Shown here piece after piece: positions 17,796 to 26,761 of a DNA stretch of 64,000 nt. Origin of the DNA: CAUZIZ01 sp965218775 (lineage in GTDB: Bacteria > Acidobacteriota > UBA6911 > RPQK01 > JAJDTT01); assembly GCA_965218775.1 (NCBI GenBank), contig CBDCLS010000003.1, forward strand, positions 496,001 through 560,000, read 5' to 3'. Position 1 is the first letter of the stretch. Every line of letters starts with the position of its first letter. Below the pieces are notes generated by a model, which did not search any database, was not told the origin of the DNA, and saw only the letters and a program-made list of their open reading frames with translations. The translations under genes and the position numbers were made by a program.

Positions 17796-18218
17796 CTGGA
17801 TGAGGAAAAGGCCGTGTTGGATGCTGTGAGAGAAGTACGTGCTCCCTTCTCCCCCCAAGCTGTAGTGGAGGAGTTCGCCACACTTCTCAAGCAATACCAG
17901 GTGCACTCGGTGTCTGGTGATCGCTACGGAGGCGAATGGCCGGCCGACCAGTTCCGCCAGCACGGAATTGACTACGAGCCCGTATCCCAACCCAAGAGCG
18001 ACCTGTATCGCGGGCTACTCCCGGCACTGAACAGCGGCCGGCTGGAGCTGCTGGACCATCCCAGGCTGATAAACCAATTGTGCAACCTGGAACGACGCAC
18101 TACGCGCAGCGGCCGTAGCGCCGTAGACCATCCTCCCGGCTCCCGGGATGACATCGCCAACGCTGTGGCCGGGTGCTTGGTGCTCTGCCAGGAACAGTTC
18201 GAGCCCTTCTTCCTCTGA
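17789..18218 (+). pseudogene. Phage terminase large subunit, C-terminal nuclease domain fragment
   Basis: Plus-strand frame: VLDAVREVRAPFSPQAVVEE, VSGDRYGGEWPADQFRQHG, KSDLYRGLLPALNSGRLELL, HPRLINQLCNLERRT and GSRDDIANAVAG. This matches the RNase H-like nuclease domain of terminase-like proteins, including the acidic GDRY and RDDIANA segments. The ATPase half is gone: the frame runs backwards into antisense of the integrase fragment, so the longer open frame starting at 17535 is chimeric. The two phage remnants meet head to head near 17790. Confidence 0.75.
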
Positions 18219-18490
18219 CCTGACCCTGACCTGCCAGCCTGAGCCGATGCGAAGGATCGCCAGATCGGCTTCAAGGTCCTGACTTCAGGCTGAGTCATGG
18301 GTAGATCTGAGGAGGCGAGCTGAGGAGATGAGCGCTCTTAGCGGCAGTCCCTCACTAGGTAGCTAATGTTCCAACCGAATCGGTGCGTTCGGCCGAGTCT
18401 CAGGCCGCCAGGCAGCCGGTGCCAATATACTCCCCTGGCCCTTTTCGACCCCGAATCGGCCCCCCCCCGGAGAAGACAGCCCGTGTTCAA

Positions 18491-18564
18491 ATGTGATAGT
18501 CGGCACCTGATCTGACAGTCAGCGTCCGATTTCATTGCGCACACGAATGACCGGTTCCGCCTAT
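18491..18564 (+). repeat. Interspersed repeat family, copy D2 (truncated)
   Basis: TGTGATAGTCGGCACC, GATCTGACAGTCAGCGTC and GACCGGTTCCGCCTA match the family. The copy stops where the FGE-like fragment begins: GGTTCCGCCTAT is read through as the first codons of that fragment. Confidence 0.7.
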
Positions 18565-18765
18565 GGAGCCAGCGACATGGCAGGGAACGTGGCCGAGTGG
18601 ACGGCGGACTGGTATAGCACTCCCTATCACGTCGGCCTTGACGGATTTAGGATGGGACGTGGGGGCTCCTGGATGGCCGTACCGGAGGCGGTGGATGGGG
18701 TCTCGGGCGCCACCTACCTGCCGCTGAAGGAAAGCAGCATCATGGGGTTCCGGGCCGCCAAGTAA
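18553..18765 (+). pseudogene. Formylglycine-generating-enzyme (FGE-sulfatase) domain, C-terminal fragment
   Basis: Seventy codons: SAYGASDMAGNVAEWTADWY, RMGRGGSWMAV and SIMGFRAAK. This is the conserved C-terminal part of SUMF1/FGE-like domains (YGxxDMxGNVxEW, RGGSW, GFR). The N-terminal two thirds are missing and a repeat copy sits exactly at the break, so a repeat-associated deletion is likely. Confidence 0.75.
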
Positions 18766-18817
18766 GCTAGTCTGGTAGTTTTCTTGCCTCTGCCCTCAGC
18801 CATCCGAAGGCTTCTGC

Positions 18818-20035
18818 TCAGATGGTGGTGGCCGTTAGGCTCAAGAGCCCCGCCACCAGAAACAGGGCGATCGCTGATCCGACCGCGATCAGGAAACCCC
18901 GCTGCACGTTTGTCCGCTGGGCATAGGCACCGATCGACATCGGGATGAAGGTCCAGCCCAGGCCCCCGATGGCGAACAGCAGCCCTACCGCACGTCCCTG
19001 CACCGGTCCCGGAAAATGACCGAGCAGGATCGCCATGATCGAAGGAAAGATCGGACCGAAGACCAGGCCCGCTGCGATGACGAGAACGATTGCCGTCCGT
19101 TGGCTCTGACTCCACACCACACCCGAAGTGACTGCGATGCAGCCCAGCGCCAGAACGAGGATCAGCACCGCTTCACTTTGGGCTTCCAGTCCCAGTCCTG
19201 ACACGACTCGCGCCGTAAATGGACCCAGGACGAATGCGGTGAACATGCGCGATGCCATGAAGCCCAGCCAGAAGGCCGACAGCAGGGTCGCCGCTCTGGC
19301 CTCGGGAATACCTTTGTTGCCCAGAAAAGTGGTGGTCCAGGCGCCCATCGCCGCCTCCAGCGGCCCGTGAAAGAACAAGGCCATGGCGCAGAGCCACATG
19401 ATCGGATCGCCCAGCAGCGACCAGGTCGCCGAGCTCATGAAGCTGCCTCCCTCTCCCGCTGACATCACTGCCGGAAACTCGGACAATCCCGCCATGACGG
19501 CCTGGAGGACCACCAGTCCGGCCAGCATACGGAGGCCTGAGGCGAGCCCGAGGCGGCGGAGGGCCCAGGAAACCGCGAGCGGAGTCAGGAATGCGCCCAG
19601 GCCAAAGAACACGTTGCCCAGGTTCGTGGCAAACGAGATGGCCGGAATATCTCCGGAGAGGAAGGCGGGCGGCTGCAGCACGTGAGGCACGAGCACGTTG
19701 ATCACATTGATCTGGGCCGCCCAGGCGGCACTCAGCAGGAGCACCGATACCAGCGCGGCAGTGTAGCGGCGGGAGGCCGCTAGCACTAACAGGCCGATTG
19801 ACATCAGGATCGTCCCGCCGATCAGGATCACCTGCCGTCCCATCACGTCAGTCAAGAAACCTACCGTCAGGATCACGGGGATCATCGTGAACCCGAACAA
19901 TGACACCAATCCACCGACCTGGGCCTCGTCGATCTCGAGTTTCTGCGCCAGCGCCAGTTTCACGCTGCCCAGCAGGGCCAGTCCCATGCCGGTGACCAGC
20001 AAGCAGGCGACGGTAGTTGGAAGAAGCAGATTCAC
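18818..20035 (-). CDS. MFS transporter
   Basis: About 405 residues with about twelve hydrophobic segments and the MFS loop 2-3 signature GFLTDVMGRQVILIGG (motif A, G-x-x-x-D-x-x-G-R). It starts at ATG 20035 with the first membrane helix immediately (LLLPTTVACLLVTGMGLALL). The protein seems complete. The substrate cannot be deduced; the next genes upstream are a decayed sugar dehydrogenase and Gfo/Idh/MocA oxidoreductases, which makes a sugar or sugar-acid exporter or importer a reasonable guess. A perfect hairpin lies upstream of its start. Confidence 0.88.
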   Translation of the reverse strand: MNLLLPTTVACLLVTGMGLALLGSVKLALAQKLEIDEAQVGGLVSLFGFTMIPVILTVGFLTDVMGRQVILIGGTILMSIGLLVLAASRRYTAALVSVLLLSAAWAAQINVINVLVPHVLQPPAFLSGDIPAISFATNLGNVFFGLGAFLTPLAVSWALRRLGLASGLRMLAGLVVLQAVMAGLSEFPAVMSAGEGGSFMSSATWSLLGDPIMWLCAMALFFHGPLEAAMGAWTTTFLGNKGIPEARAATLLSAFWLGFMASRMFTAFVLGPFTARVVSGLGLEAQSEAVLILVLALGCIAVTSGVVWSQSQRTAIVLVIAAGLVFGPIFPSIMAILLGHFPGPVQGRAVGLLFAIGGLGWTFIPMSIGAYAQRTNVQRGFLIAVGSAIALFLVAGLLSLTATTI

Positions 20036-20111
20036 AGCTGCTGGAATGATATCAGTCGCAGCTTTGGACTCCAGACCGACGTATGCTTTTCTTTGGGGTT
20101 TCAGCTCTCAC

Positions 20112-20129
20112 GGCGGCCCGAAGGCCGCC
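20112..20129. repeat. Perfect short hairpin between the MFS gene and the dehydrogenase pseudogene
   Basis: GGCGGCC-CGAA-GGCCGCC: 7-bp stem with a stable tetraloop. It lies downstream of the pseudogene stop and upstream of the MFS start, both on the minus strand. No U-run follows, so it is either a REP-like unit or a weak terminator. Confidence 0.5.
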
Positions 20130-20159
20130 GCTGCAGCCGGTGGCCGGGGCTAAGTCGGA

Positions 20160-21283
20160 TCAGCGGCTGATGGGCTGGGAGATTCTCAGGAAGGCGAAGA
20201 AGTCCCTCAGCTCCTGATCACTCAACCCCTCCAGGAGCCTCTCCGGCATCAGGCTGCGCCCCATCGGCTCGATCGACTCGACCTGCTGTCGCTCGACACG
20301 CGTGTCCTCGCCGGCCATCCCGCGTAGGGCGACCACCTGAGTGTCCTGATCCGTGAGAAAGCCGCTCAGTGTGCGTGCATCCTTGGTGATGTCATACCTG
20401 CCGTCGCCGGTGGTGTCCTCGTGAATGGAGATGACGTCCTGCCCGCGATCGTGATGGGGCGGCGCCGGAGGCACCTTGTCGTAATGCGAACGGAAATAGC
20501 GGTCTCTGCTGACCATCTTCAGACCCACGGGATAGGGGTACTGACGGTACTGGGAGACCCAGAGGCGGCCGCGGGAATCGAAGCTGAAATGAGTCGGCTG
20601 CGCCACCCGGGGCTCCGCCAGCATCAGCTCTACGACTAGATCGTCTGCCGCCTTCATCTTCCGGAAGGATTCTTCGGGTGGCAGCTTCGACAGCTTTTGG
20701 CCATGGATGAACATCTCCGCCTTCCCCAACACCCGGTTGGACTCCCGGAACTCGTCGAACGACGAGCTGGCTGGTCGGGTCTTCAGCACACCCTCGAACG
20801 GAGACTTGGCGTCGCCGGCGAGAAACTCCCATTCGCCCTCGAAAACGCATTCCAGGAAGTAGGTCATCAAGAACGGGGCTTCGCTCAGGAAGCCGCCCTT
20901 GCCGGAGGGGTTGTAGACCCGCACCGCCACCTCGTTACAGACCCCGGCCACCAGCGTGCCGGAAGGAATCTTGTGCCGATGGTTCCCCTCCCGACCGTCC
21001 TTGAACTCGGGCGGAAACGCCCCCCGGAGCCGATCCGCTTTCCATTGACGTAGACTTCGTGGGCTCCCGCCAGCCCTCGAATGTTGAGGATTACTGATTC
21101 GCCCCAGAGGTCTCTCTCGTGCTCGACAAAGAATTGCTCGTGTGGTTTGACCCAGGTTCGATACCAGGCGTATCCACTGAAGCTCTGCTCGCCCGGCACT
21201 GGCACGGGTGTCCAGTCCGTGGCACTGCCCTGATTCAGGCATGCGAGCAGGAGGGCGATCCCTCTGATCGTAGGTTTCGTCAT
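20160..21283 (-). pseudogene. PVC-type cytochrome-linked sugar dehydrogenase with beta-sandwich domain, frameshifted and internally deleted
   Basis: From ATG 21283 the frame gives a signal peptide and a jelly-roll: DWTPVPVPGEQSFSGYAWY, HEVYVNGKRIGSGG. At a run of six G (21017-21022) it shifts, continuing as GAFPPEFKDGREGNHRHKI, then GRLWVSQYRQYPYPVGLK and GQDVISIHEDTTGDGRYD. These are the start of the propeller of PVC-type membrane dehydrogenases. The text then jumps directly to TLSGFLTDQDTQVVALRG and LLEGLSDQELRDFFAFLR, the last residues of the haem-binding domain. Hundreds of residues, including the haem-binding CxxCH, are missing. Two independent lesions make this a pseudogene. Confidence 0.8.
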
Positions 21284-21299
21284 TGCAGGTAGTCTCTCG

Positions 21300-21545
21300 A
21301 CAGGCTCCTAGTAACTGTATAGCGGCCAGCCTTGCCCTTGCCTGTGCCCTTAAACGTGCCTTCGCCTGTGCCTCTGCCTTCTCTCGTAACTCTGGCCTCC
21401 ACTATCCTGAAAGCGTTTCCCCAAGCGGGAACGGTCGTATTAGGAGCCGCTTGCGTGGAAGGCAAGGGCACAGGCGAAGGCAAGTGTAGAGGCGAGGGCA
21501 AGGGCAACGGCAACGGTAGTGCGGTTTCGTTCAACACGTACGGCT
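21300..21545. repeat. Low-complexity inverted element 1 (GGCAAGGGC hexamer type)
   Basis: Pyrimidine-strand runs of GCCTTGCCCTTGCC type at 21328-21380 face purine-rich runs GGCAAGGGCACAGGCGAAGG at 21459-21516, forming a long imperfect hairpin with a unique centre. Its ends carry CAGGCTCCTAG and GGCTCCTAG. It fills the gap between two minus-strand genes and has no coding content. Confidence 0.7.
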
Positions 21546-21546
21546 C

Positions 21547-22548
21547 CTAGCCCAGCTGCACGACCTGTCCGGTTCTGGCGGACTCCTCGGCCGCCAGGCA
21601 GGCACGCACCGCTTCCAGGGACTCCTGCGGTGTGATCACATCGATGGGCGTGTCGTCGACGACGCAGCGGACGAAGTAGTTCAGCTCCTCCCGAAGGGCT
21701 CCGGTACAGGCCCTGTGGATGTCCGGCCAGTAGGTCGTGTCCGGACAGCGGACACCTTCGCCGTCGACAATCGTCAGATTCGGATGGGTATCGTGGACCT
21801 GGATCGAACCTTCCGTGCCGATCACCTCCATGCGCTCATCTATCTGGAAGGGGGTCTTCTCTGGTAGACACCAGACGTCCTCGATGACCCCGGTGGCACC
21901 GTTGTCGAACCGGTACATGGCATGGCCCACATCAGGATACTTGTGGCCGTGGACAGCGACCGTCTGGGCGTAGGCGCTAACGATCCTGGCACCCGTGAAC
22001 CAGAGCATGAGGTCGGTGTCGTGAACGCCGTCCCCGATGATCGGTCCGATCTTGTCCAACACCTGGGAGCCCACCCAGGCCGGCAGATTCCGGCGGGCGT
22101 AGAGGGCCACGATCCGGCCCAGCTTGCCCTCATCCACGGCCTGCTTGGCCGCCGCGTAGCGGGGGTTAAAGCGGCAGATGTGGCCTACCATGAACTTGGC
22201 CGACGAGGCGGCCGCCGCATCCACGATGGCCTGACAATCCTCGACCGAGGAAGCCATCGGCTTCTCCAGGAACACATGTTTTCCCGCTTCCAGCGCCGCA
22301 ATCGCAGGATCACGATGCTGGTCCCACATGGTGGTGATGCTCACGCTGTCGAGGGCGGGATCTTCCAACATTTCCCGATGGTCGGTGTAGGTCTTTTCCG
22401 GACGGAAGCGCTCGGCCACCTGGGCCAGACGCTCGGGCGTTCGAGTGCACAGGGAGTAGATCGCTGCTCCCGGGTTGCCAACCAGGGCTTCCAGGTGCTT
22501 CTCGCCAAACCAGCCTAGTCCGATGACTCCGTGTCGTGTCTGGTCCAT
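21547..22548 (-). CDS. Gfo/Idh/MocA-family oxidoreductase
   Basis: About 333 residues, cytoplasmic NAD(P)-dependent sugar or polyol dehydrogenase. The start ATG 22548 is chosen because AGGAG precedes it and the Rossmann motif VIGLGWFGEKH follows at once; longer frames upstream add only noise. The catalytic EKP is seen in HVFLEKPMAS, and the C-terminal domain has DGVHDTDLMLWFTG. It is divergent to the next gene of the same superfamily, with a 215-bp gap that must hold both promoters. Probable role: oxidation or epimerisation of a sugar such as inositol or glucose. No exact substrate can be given. Confidence 0.88.
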   Translation of the reverse strand: MDQTRHGVIGLGWFGEKHLEALVGNPGAAIYSLCTRTPERLAQVAERFRPEKTYTDHREMLEDPALDSVSITTMWDQHRDPAIAALEAGKHVFLEKPMASSVEDCQAIVDAAAASSAKFMVGHICRFNPRYAAAKQAVDEGKLGRIVALYARRNLPAWVGSQVLDKIGPIIGDGVHDTDLMLWFTGARIVSAYAQTVAVHGHKYPDVGHAMYRFDNGATGVIEDVWCLPEKTPFQIDERMEVIGTEGSIQVHDTHPNLTIVDGEGVRCPDTTYWPDIHRACTGALREELNYFVRCVVDDTPIDVITPQESLEAVRACLAAEESARTGQVVQLG

Positions 22549-22763
22549 GTTGTGGCTCCTCGTGGGTGCTACTGTGTCTCGGGCGCGGAGCTGGTCCCAG
22601 ATCGCCTTGGTTCGGGGCACACGCTGGGAGGCAGAAGACTTCGGCCTGGAGACCGAAGCCACTTCACGCCCGCCTCGGTCGTTCCTCTTCTCTGGCGTTG
22701 TGGCAGAATAGTTTCTCCGATCACGGCGCGTCAAGCCGGGCATCGGCTTGGAGGAAGTGCAAC

Positions 22764-23699
22764 ATGCGTATCGGGCTCATTTCGGCAGCCACTTACCGCT
22801 ATCGGGACAAGCCGCTCCGGCCCGGATCCAATCATGGAACTGCCTTCGCCTCCACTTTCAACGGGTACGATGAATCCGAAGTGAAGAAGTACGACTGGAC
22901 CTTCGTCCGGGCCAGGAAGCTGATCGAAGGAGCCCGGGTCGTCAAAGTCTGGGACAAGGAGCGGGTGTGGGCGGAGCGTCTCGCCAAGGCCTGCAGCATT
23001 CCCACCGTCTGCTCCACCCCGGAGGAATGTGCTCAAGACGTCGATCTGGCCATCATCATCGACGACGGGTCGGGCGAGCAGTCGAAGTATGCCGTTCATC
23101 CCCTGAGAGAAGGCGTTCCCACCTTCTGTGACAAGCCGCTGGCGATGACCGCCCGCAAAGCGAAGGCGGTGGCCGATGTGGCTCGCCAGAGCGGGACTCC
23201 GTTCATGTCCGCCAGCTCGCTGCGGTTCGTCCCGGATATCCTGGCCCTGAAGGCGCAGCTGCCCGAGTTGGGTCCGGTCTATCTGGCCCAGGCCATCTGC
23301 GCCAACGAGCTGGTCTATTACGGCATCCATGCCCTCTCGATGATCTATGCGGTCCTCGGAGGGGGCGCGGTCTCGGCCGTCAACGTCGGCCAGCCCGGCC
23401 TGAACGTCGTCCGCATCCGTTTTGCGGATCATCGTGAGGTGGTGCTTCTGGTAGCCGAGCGGCAGTGGATCCGCGCCGGATATCAGATCAGCCTCTTCGG
23501 CAAGAAGGGGTGGAAGACGGTGAAGCCCAATCTGCAGGATCTTTATTGGTACCTGCTGAAGGAGGTCCTGGACTACGTCAAGACGGGCAGGGAATCGGTG
23601 CCGATCGAGGAAGAGGTCGAGGTCATTGCGGCACTCGAGGCAGGGAAGCGCTCGCTGGCCCGGCAAGAGGAAGTCACACTGGAAAGTGTGCTTGCCTGA
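22764..23699 (+). CDS. Gfo/Idh/MocA-like oxidoreductase, atypical N-terminus
   Basis: About 311 residues. GGAGG lies 8 bases before ATG 22764. The fold is Gfo/Idh/MocA: VDLAIIIDDGSGEQSKYAVH, VPTFCDKPLAMTARKAKAVA (DKP instead of the common EKP) and HEVVLLV-type C-terminal strands. The usual GxGxxG near the start is replaced by GLISAATYRYRDKPLRPG, so NAD binding may differ or the protein may act on a bound cofactor in another way. It is transcribed away from the preceding dehydrogenase. The function is inferred from fold only. Confidence 0.78.
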   Translation: MRIGLISAATYRYRDKPLRPGSNHGTAFASTFNGYDESEVKKYDWTFVRARKLIEGARVVKVWDKERVWAERLAKACSIPTVCSTPEECAQDVDLAIIIDDGSGEQSKYAVHPLREGVPTFCDKPLAMTARKAKAVADVARQSGTPFMSASSLRFVPDILALKAQLPELGPVYLAQAICANELVYYGIHALSMIYAVLGGGAVSAVNVGQPGLNVVRIRFADHREVVLLVAERQWIRAGYQISLFGKKGWKTVKPNLQDLYWYLLKEVLDYVKTGRESVPIEEEVEVIAALEAGKRSLARQEEVTLESVLA

Positions 23700-23701
23700 C
23701 T

Positions 23702-23872
23702 TTGTGATAGTCAGCGCCCGACCTTATAGAAAGCGTGTGCTTTGATCGAAATCGAAGGGCGGCTTCCGCCTACAAGCGGCCATCCAACTTTTCTCCGCAA
23801 ACGTTCGAATGAATGACCGCTAACGGGGCCAAGAGGAGTCATTCCCCGTAGGTCAAGCGGCATGCGACTATG
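23702..23872 (+). repeat. Interspersed repeat family, copy D3 (long form)
   Basis: TTGTGATAGTCAGCGCCCGA, GATCGAAATCGAAGGGCGGC, CCGCCTACAAGCGGCC, GCAAACGTTCGAA and the extended tail GACCGCTAACGGGGCCAAGA, GAGTCATTCC. The tail matches the part of copy D4 left of the IS1182 element. It leads directly into the LVAEKNG-type repeat at 23865-23949. Confidence 0.7.
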
Positions 23873-23949
23873 AAGAGCTTGTGGCTGAGAAGAATGGGTT
23901 GCCCTTTCGAGAAACAAGGACGGGGACGGCAGTTTCAAGCACGGACCAC
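23865..23949 (+). repeat. Coding-like dispersed repeat, copy 2
   Basis: Matches 6439-6524 on the other strand. Both copies read in the same frame as CDYE-LVAEKNG, then RETRT and AVSST, and many differences are in third codon positions. This suggests a fragment of a former mobile or repeated gene rather than random DNA, but I cannot name the family. Confidence 0.55.
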
Positions 23950-24037
23950 CCCTGCGGCCGCCCGACGCGGCGCGGCCATAGCGGCGCCCTGGGTGCCACT
24001 TGCTGTGACGGTGCGTTGGAGACAGTTGGAGTATTGC

Positions 24038-24116
24038 ACTGGCGAAGCCAGTGGCACACGATCGAGATCGTTGCCAGTGCCACCCCGGCCGGGACGGTCG
24101 GGAGACGCCCCACAAC
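24038..24116. repeat. Palindrome and GACGGTCGGGAGAC repeat before the sialidase-like gene
   Basis: CACTGGC-GAA-GCCAGTG at 24038-24054 is a perfect hairpin. GGGACGGTCGGGAGAC then GCCCCACAAC at 24091-24116 recurs at 26701-26727 with one extra C, so the gene is bracketed by direct copies of this 26/27-bp unit. Such GGTCGGGAGACC palindromes are common intergenic repeats in planctomycetes and related bacteria. Confidence 0.6.
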
Positions 24117-24169
24117 CTTATGTAGTCGTGCGAATGGAAACTGAGTTCCCACCACGACTGGAGCAAGTC

Positions 24170-26674
24170 ATGCGAGTTGGAGCTGTTCGGAAAACGATTC
24201 TGTGTGGATACTCGGCGCAGATGCGATTCAAGGCCGCGTCCCTCGCATGGGCCTTTTTGGCCGTCGCCGGGATTGCGAGTTCCACTTGGGCCGGCGAATC
24301 CGCGGGGATTCTGCCATCCCGATGGGTGACGAGTCTTCCAGCCGTAGCGATTGCCGCCGAACACAATGTGATCGAACCAGTGGCAGTGCAGACCCGTTCC
24401 GGCTCGCTGCTGGTGGCCGCGGAGAGTGTGGGGAAGAATGTGAGTGCCGTTGTGCTGTCGCGCAGCACGGACCAGGGGACAACGTGGAAGCGCGAGACCG
24501 GGCATATGGTTCAGGCGAAGGACGGATATCGGGTCAGTGTCGGCGCGGCGGGAATGCTTCCATCGGGACGGCTGGTGTTGGCCTGCCACGAGTGGCATGA
24601 AACTCCCGGCACGGTGGAACACGTCGGCGAGGAACCGGCCGGAGTGCATCATTATCGATGGAGCGGCTTCCAGCGAGCGAGCGTGCTGAAAGTGTTCCTC
24701 AGCGATGATGACGGTAAGACCTGGACAGCGGCAGACTCGAACGTCTCAGGTGGCCCGGTGGCAACGATGGCCATGGGAACAGTGTTCGCGGCCGACGGCG
24801 CCGTCTGGCTTCCCGTCTACGGACCTTCCGATAACAAGCAAACGGATGCCGCGCTCAGTGGAGTCGGGTTGATGCGGAGCGACGATGATGGCCTGTCGTG
24901 GAAGTTCGCACACTGGATTGCCAAAGCGGATGAAGTACACAACATCGGCTTTGGTTCGGGCGACGTGACCGTGCTGCCCGATGGGCGCTGGCTCGGAATG
25001 CTGCAAGGCAACTACCGCGGTCTTGGTGACTACACCCGCCCCCGAGTCTGCCGCACGATCAGCTCTGACGGCGGGCGGACGTGGAGCGTGCCTGAGCAGA
25101 AGTTTCTGAATCATGGCACGTCAACCGTCACGCTGGATGGGCGCCAGGGTGAAGAGATCATGGTCGGCGGCTGGAAGGATCGGGGCATTCATTTCACCGT
25201 CGGTACCAACGCCGGTGAGGACTGGCTGTATCAAGACCAGGTGTGGTGGTGCATCTGGTACGGTGCGGGACATCGCGGCGGAGTGAGATTGCTGAAACTG
25301 GATGAGGGAGTGCTGGCGGTCTACCACTGGATGGACGACAAAGATCTTTCGCGCGCGCAGGTCCGCACCCAGATGATTCGCCGCGCAACCGGACCAGCAC
25401 CCGCAACGAAACGACCGACGGTCGAGAAACGGAAACCCCAGGCGACGTGGCGCATGGCCGAGGCGTATCAGTTGCCGTATATCCCCGATGCGCCGGCGGG
25501 AATTCGCATCAAGACGCTGTTGAAACTGCGCAGCGGCGACTGGATGTGCCTGGGTTATGTGGGGTCGAAGAAAGCGGACACTGCCTACGGTTTCGCGCCG
25601 ACCGGCGTGTGCGCGCTCCGCTCGGCGAAGATTACTGGCCCGTGGAAGAAGATCGCCGACATTCCCATGCCGCCGGAAGTCGGTGGTTTGTTTGATACCG
25701 GCACGGGCGCCGGGATTCCGGGCGCGATGATGCAGCATTCCTCCGGGCGGCTTTTCCTGCCGCTCAGCACCAAGAGCCGCAAGGACGTCATCCTGACCTG
25801 CTCGGATGATGAAGGAAAGACCTGGCGAACCATCGGCTCCATGGCACAGATCACCGGACTTCCCGCCGTCCATGAAGCCGACAAGATTGTCGAGCGGAAG
25901 GACGGCAGCCTGGTCTTTCCGATGCAGCGGCCGTTTCATGGGGAGAGCAAACAGCATCCGCTGTTTTACGTTCGCAGCCGTGATCGCGGCAAGACCTGGA
26001 GCGCGCCGGTCTTCTGGGCAACGCATCCCGGAACACGCTACGAGGGGCTGCCCCATGGATCTTTTGCTGACCTGCGCGAAACATCTCTCGCCGTGCTGAA
26101 CGACAACGACTGGCTCGGCATCTATCGCGAATCGCGCGGGACACAATCGCCTGAGCATGCGGAACGCGGTCCCCTGAGCATGCCCTTCCTCTGTCTGGCG
26201 CGCAGCACCGATGACGGCCGGACCTGGAAATCCTCTTTCGGCTTTCTGGGCGTGGAGCCGGACCTCGAAGCCTTGCCGGGCGGCGCGGTGATGGCGACAT
26301 TCCGGGACGACAATCTGGCCAGCGTCTGGATTTCTTACGACAAGGGTGTGTCGTGGCAGACCCAGCACGACCCGGCGGAACTTCCCTGGCGGACAGGCGC
26401 CGCAGAGCAATCGACGCAGTGGCCTCCCGGCGGCGAACCGATCATTCGCGTCATCGACGACAACACGGTCGCGGTCATCTGCGACTCGGGGATGATCCCT
26501 TCCGGCAAGTTGCTCCCGCCGGATTACAAATTGAGCAAGGAATTCCAGGGACGAGTGCAGGTCCGTTTCTTTCGTCGTGAAATGGCCGGACCAGGGTTTA
26601 TAGATTGTGGACAAATCGAAGAACGCACAGGCTGTAACGATCTCACAGGGCCGACCGAAGGTCTCCGCAGGTGA
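24170..26674 (+). CDS. Secreted sialidase-like protein with two BNR/Asp-box propellers
   Basis: About 834 residues. ATG 24170 has GGAG 7 bases upstream; ATG 24221 (MRFKAASLAWAFLAV) would give a more usual signal peptide and is a fair alternative. Asp-box motifs S-x-D-x-G-x-T-W recur: SDDDGKTW, SSDGGRTW, CSDDEGKTW, SRDRGKTW and STDDGRTW, spread over two halves (to about residue 410, then from about 425). This is the exo-alpha-sialidase/BNR fold. The catalytic Arg triad cannot be assigned by eye, so substrate is open. The last codons (about 20) read into a palindromic repeat at 26658-26686, so the natural C-terminus may have been lost. Confidence 0.82.
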   Translation: MRVGAVRKTILCGYSAQMRFKAASLAWAFLAVAGIASSTWAGESAGILPSRWVTSLPAVAIAAEHNVIEPVAVQTRSGSLLVAAESVGKNVSAVVLSRSTDQGTTWKRETGHMVQAKDGYRVSVGAAGMLPSGRLVLACHEWHETPGTVEHVGEEPAGVHHYRWSGFQRASVLKVFLSDDDGKTWTAADSNVSGGPVATMAMGTVFAADGAVWLPVYGPSDNKQTDAALSGVGLMRSDDDGLSWKFAHWIAKADEVHNIGFGSGDVTVLPDGRWLGMLQGNYRGLGDYTRPRVCRTISSDGGRTWSVPEQKFLNHGTSTVTLDGRQGEEIMVGGWKDRGIHFTVGTNAGEDWLYQDQVWWCIWYGAGHRGGVRLLKLDEGVLAVYHWMDDKDLSRAQVRTQMIRRATGPAPATKRPTVEKRKPQATWRMAEAYQLPYIPDAPAGIRIKTLLKLRSGDWMCLGYVGSKKADTAYGFAPTGVCALRSAKITGPWKKIADIPMPPEVGGLFDTGTGAGIPGAMMQHSSGRLFLPLSTKSRKDVILTCSDDEGKTWRTIGSMAQITGLPAVHEADKIVERKDGSLVFPMQRPFHGESKQHPLFYVRSRDRGKTWSAPVFWATHPGTRYEGLPHGSFADLRETSLAVLNDNDWLGIYRESRGTQSPEHAERGPLSMPFLCLARSTDDGRTWKSSFGFLGVEPDLEALPGGAVMATFRDDNLASVWISYDKGVSWQTQHDPAELPWRTGAAEQSTQWPPGGEPIIRVIDDNTVAVICDSGMIPSGKLLPPDYKLSKEFQGRVQVRFFRREMAGPGFIDCGQIEERTGCNDLTGPTEGLRR

Positions 26675-26727
26675 TTGGGAGACCTTGCGGTCATGACAGC
26701 GGGACGGTCGGGAGACCGCCCCACAAC
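26658..26727. repeat. Palindromic repeats after the sialidase-like gene
   Basis: AAGGTCTCC at 26658-26666 pairs with GGAGACCTT at 26678-26686; the stop codon of the gene lies in the loop. The second copy of the GGGACGGTCGGGAGACC unit follows at 26701-26727. The hairpin could act as a terminator but lacks a U-run. Confidence 0.6.
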
Positions 26728-26761
26728 AAGTCGTGCCAGATAACAACAACTCAACAAGACA

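Noticed and set aside
25121..26749. A 542-codon minus-strand frame
   Set aside because: Antisense to the sialidase-like gene with its five Asp-boxes; long antisense frames are common at this GC content.
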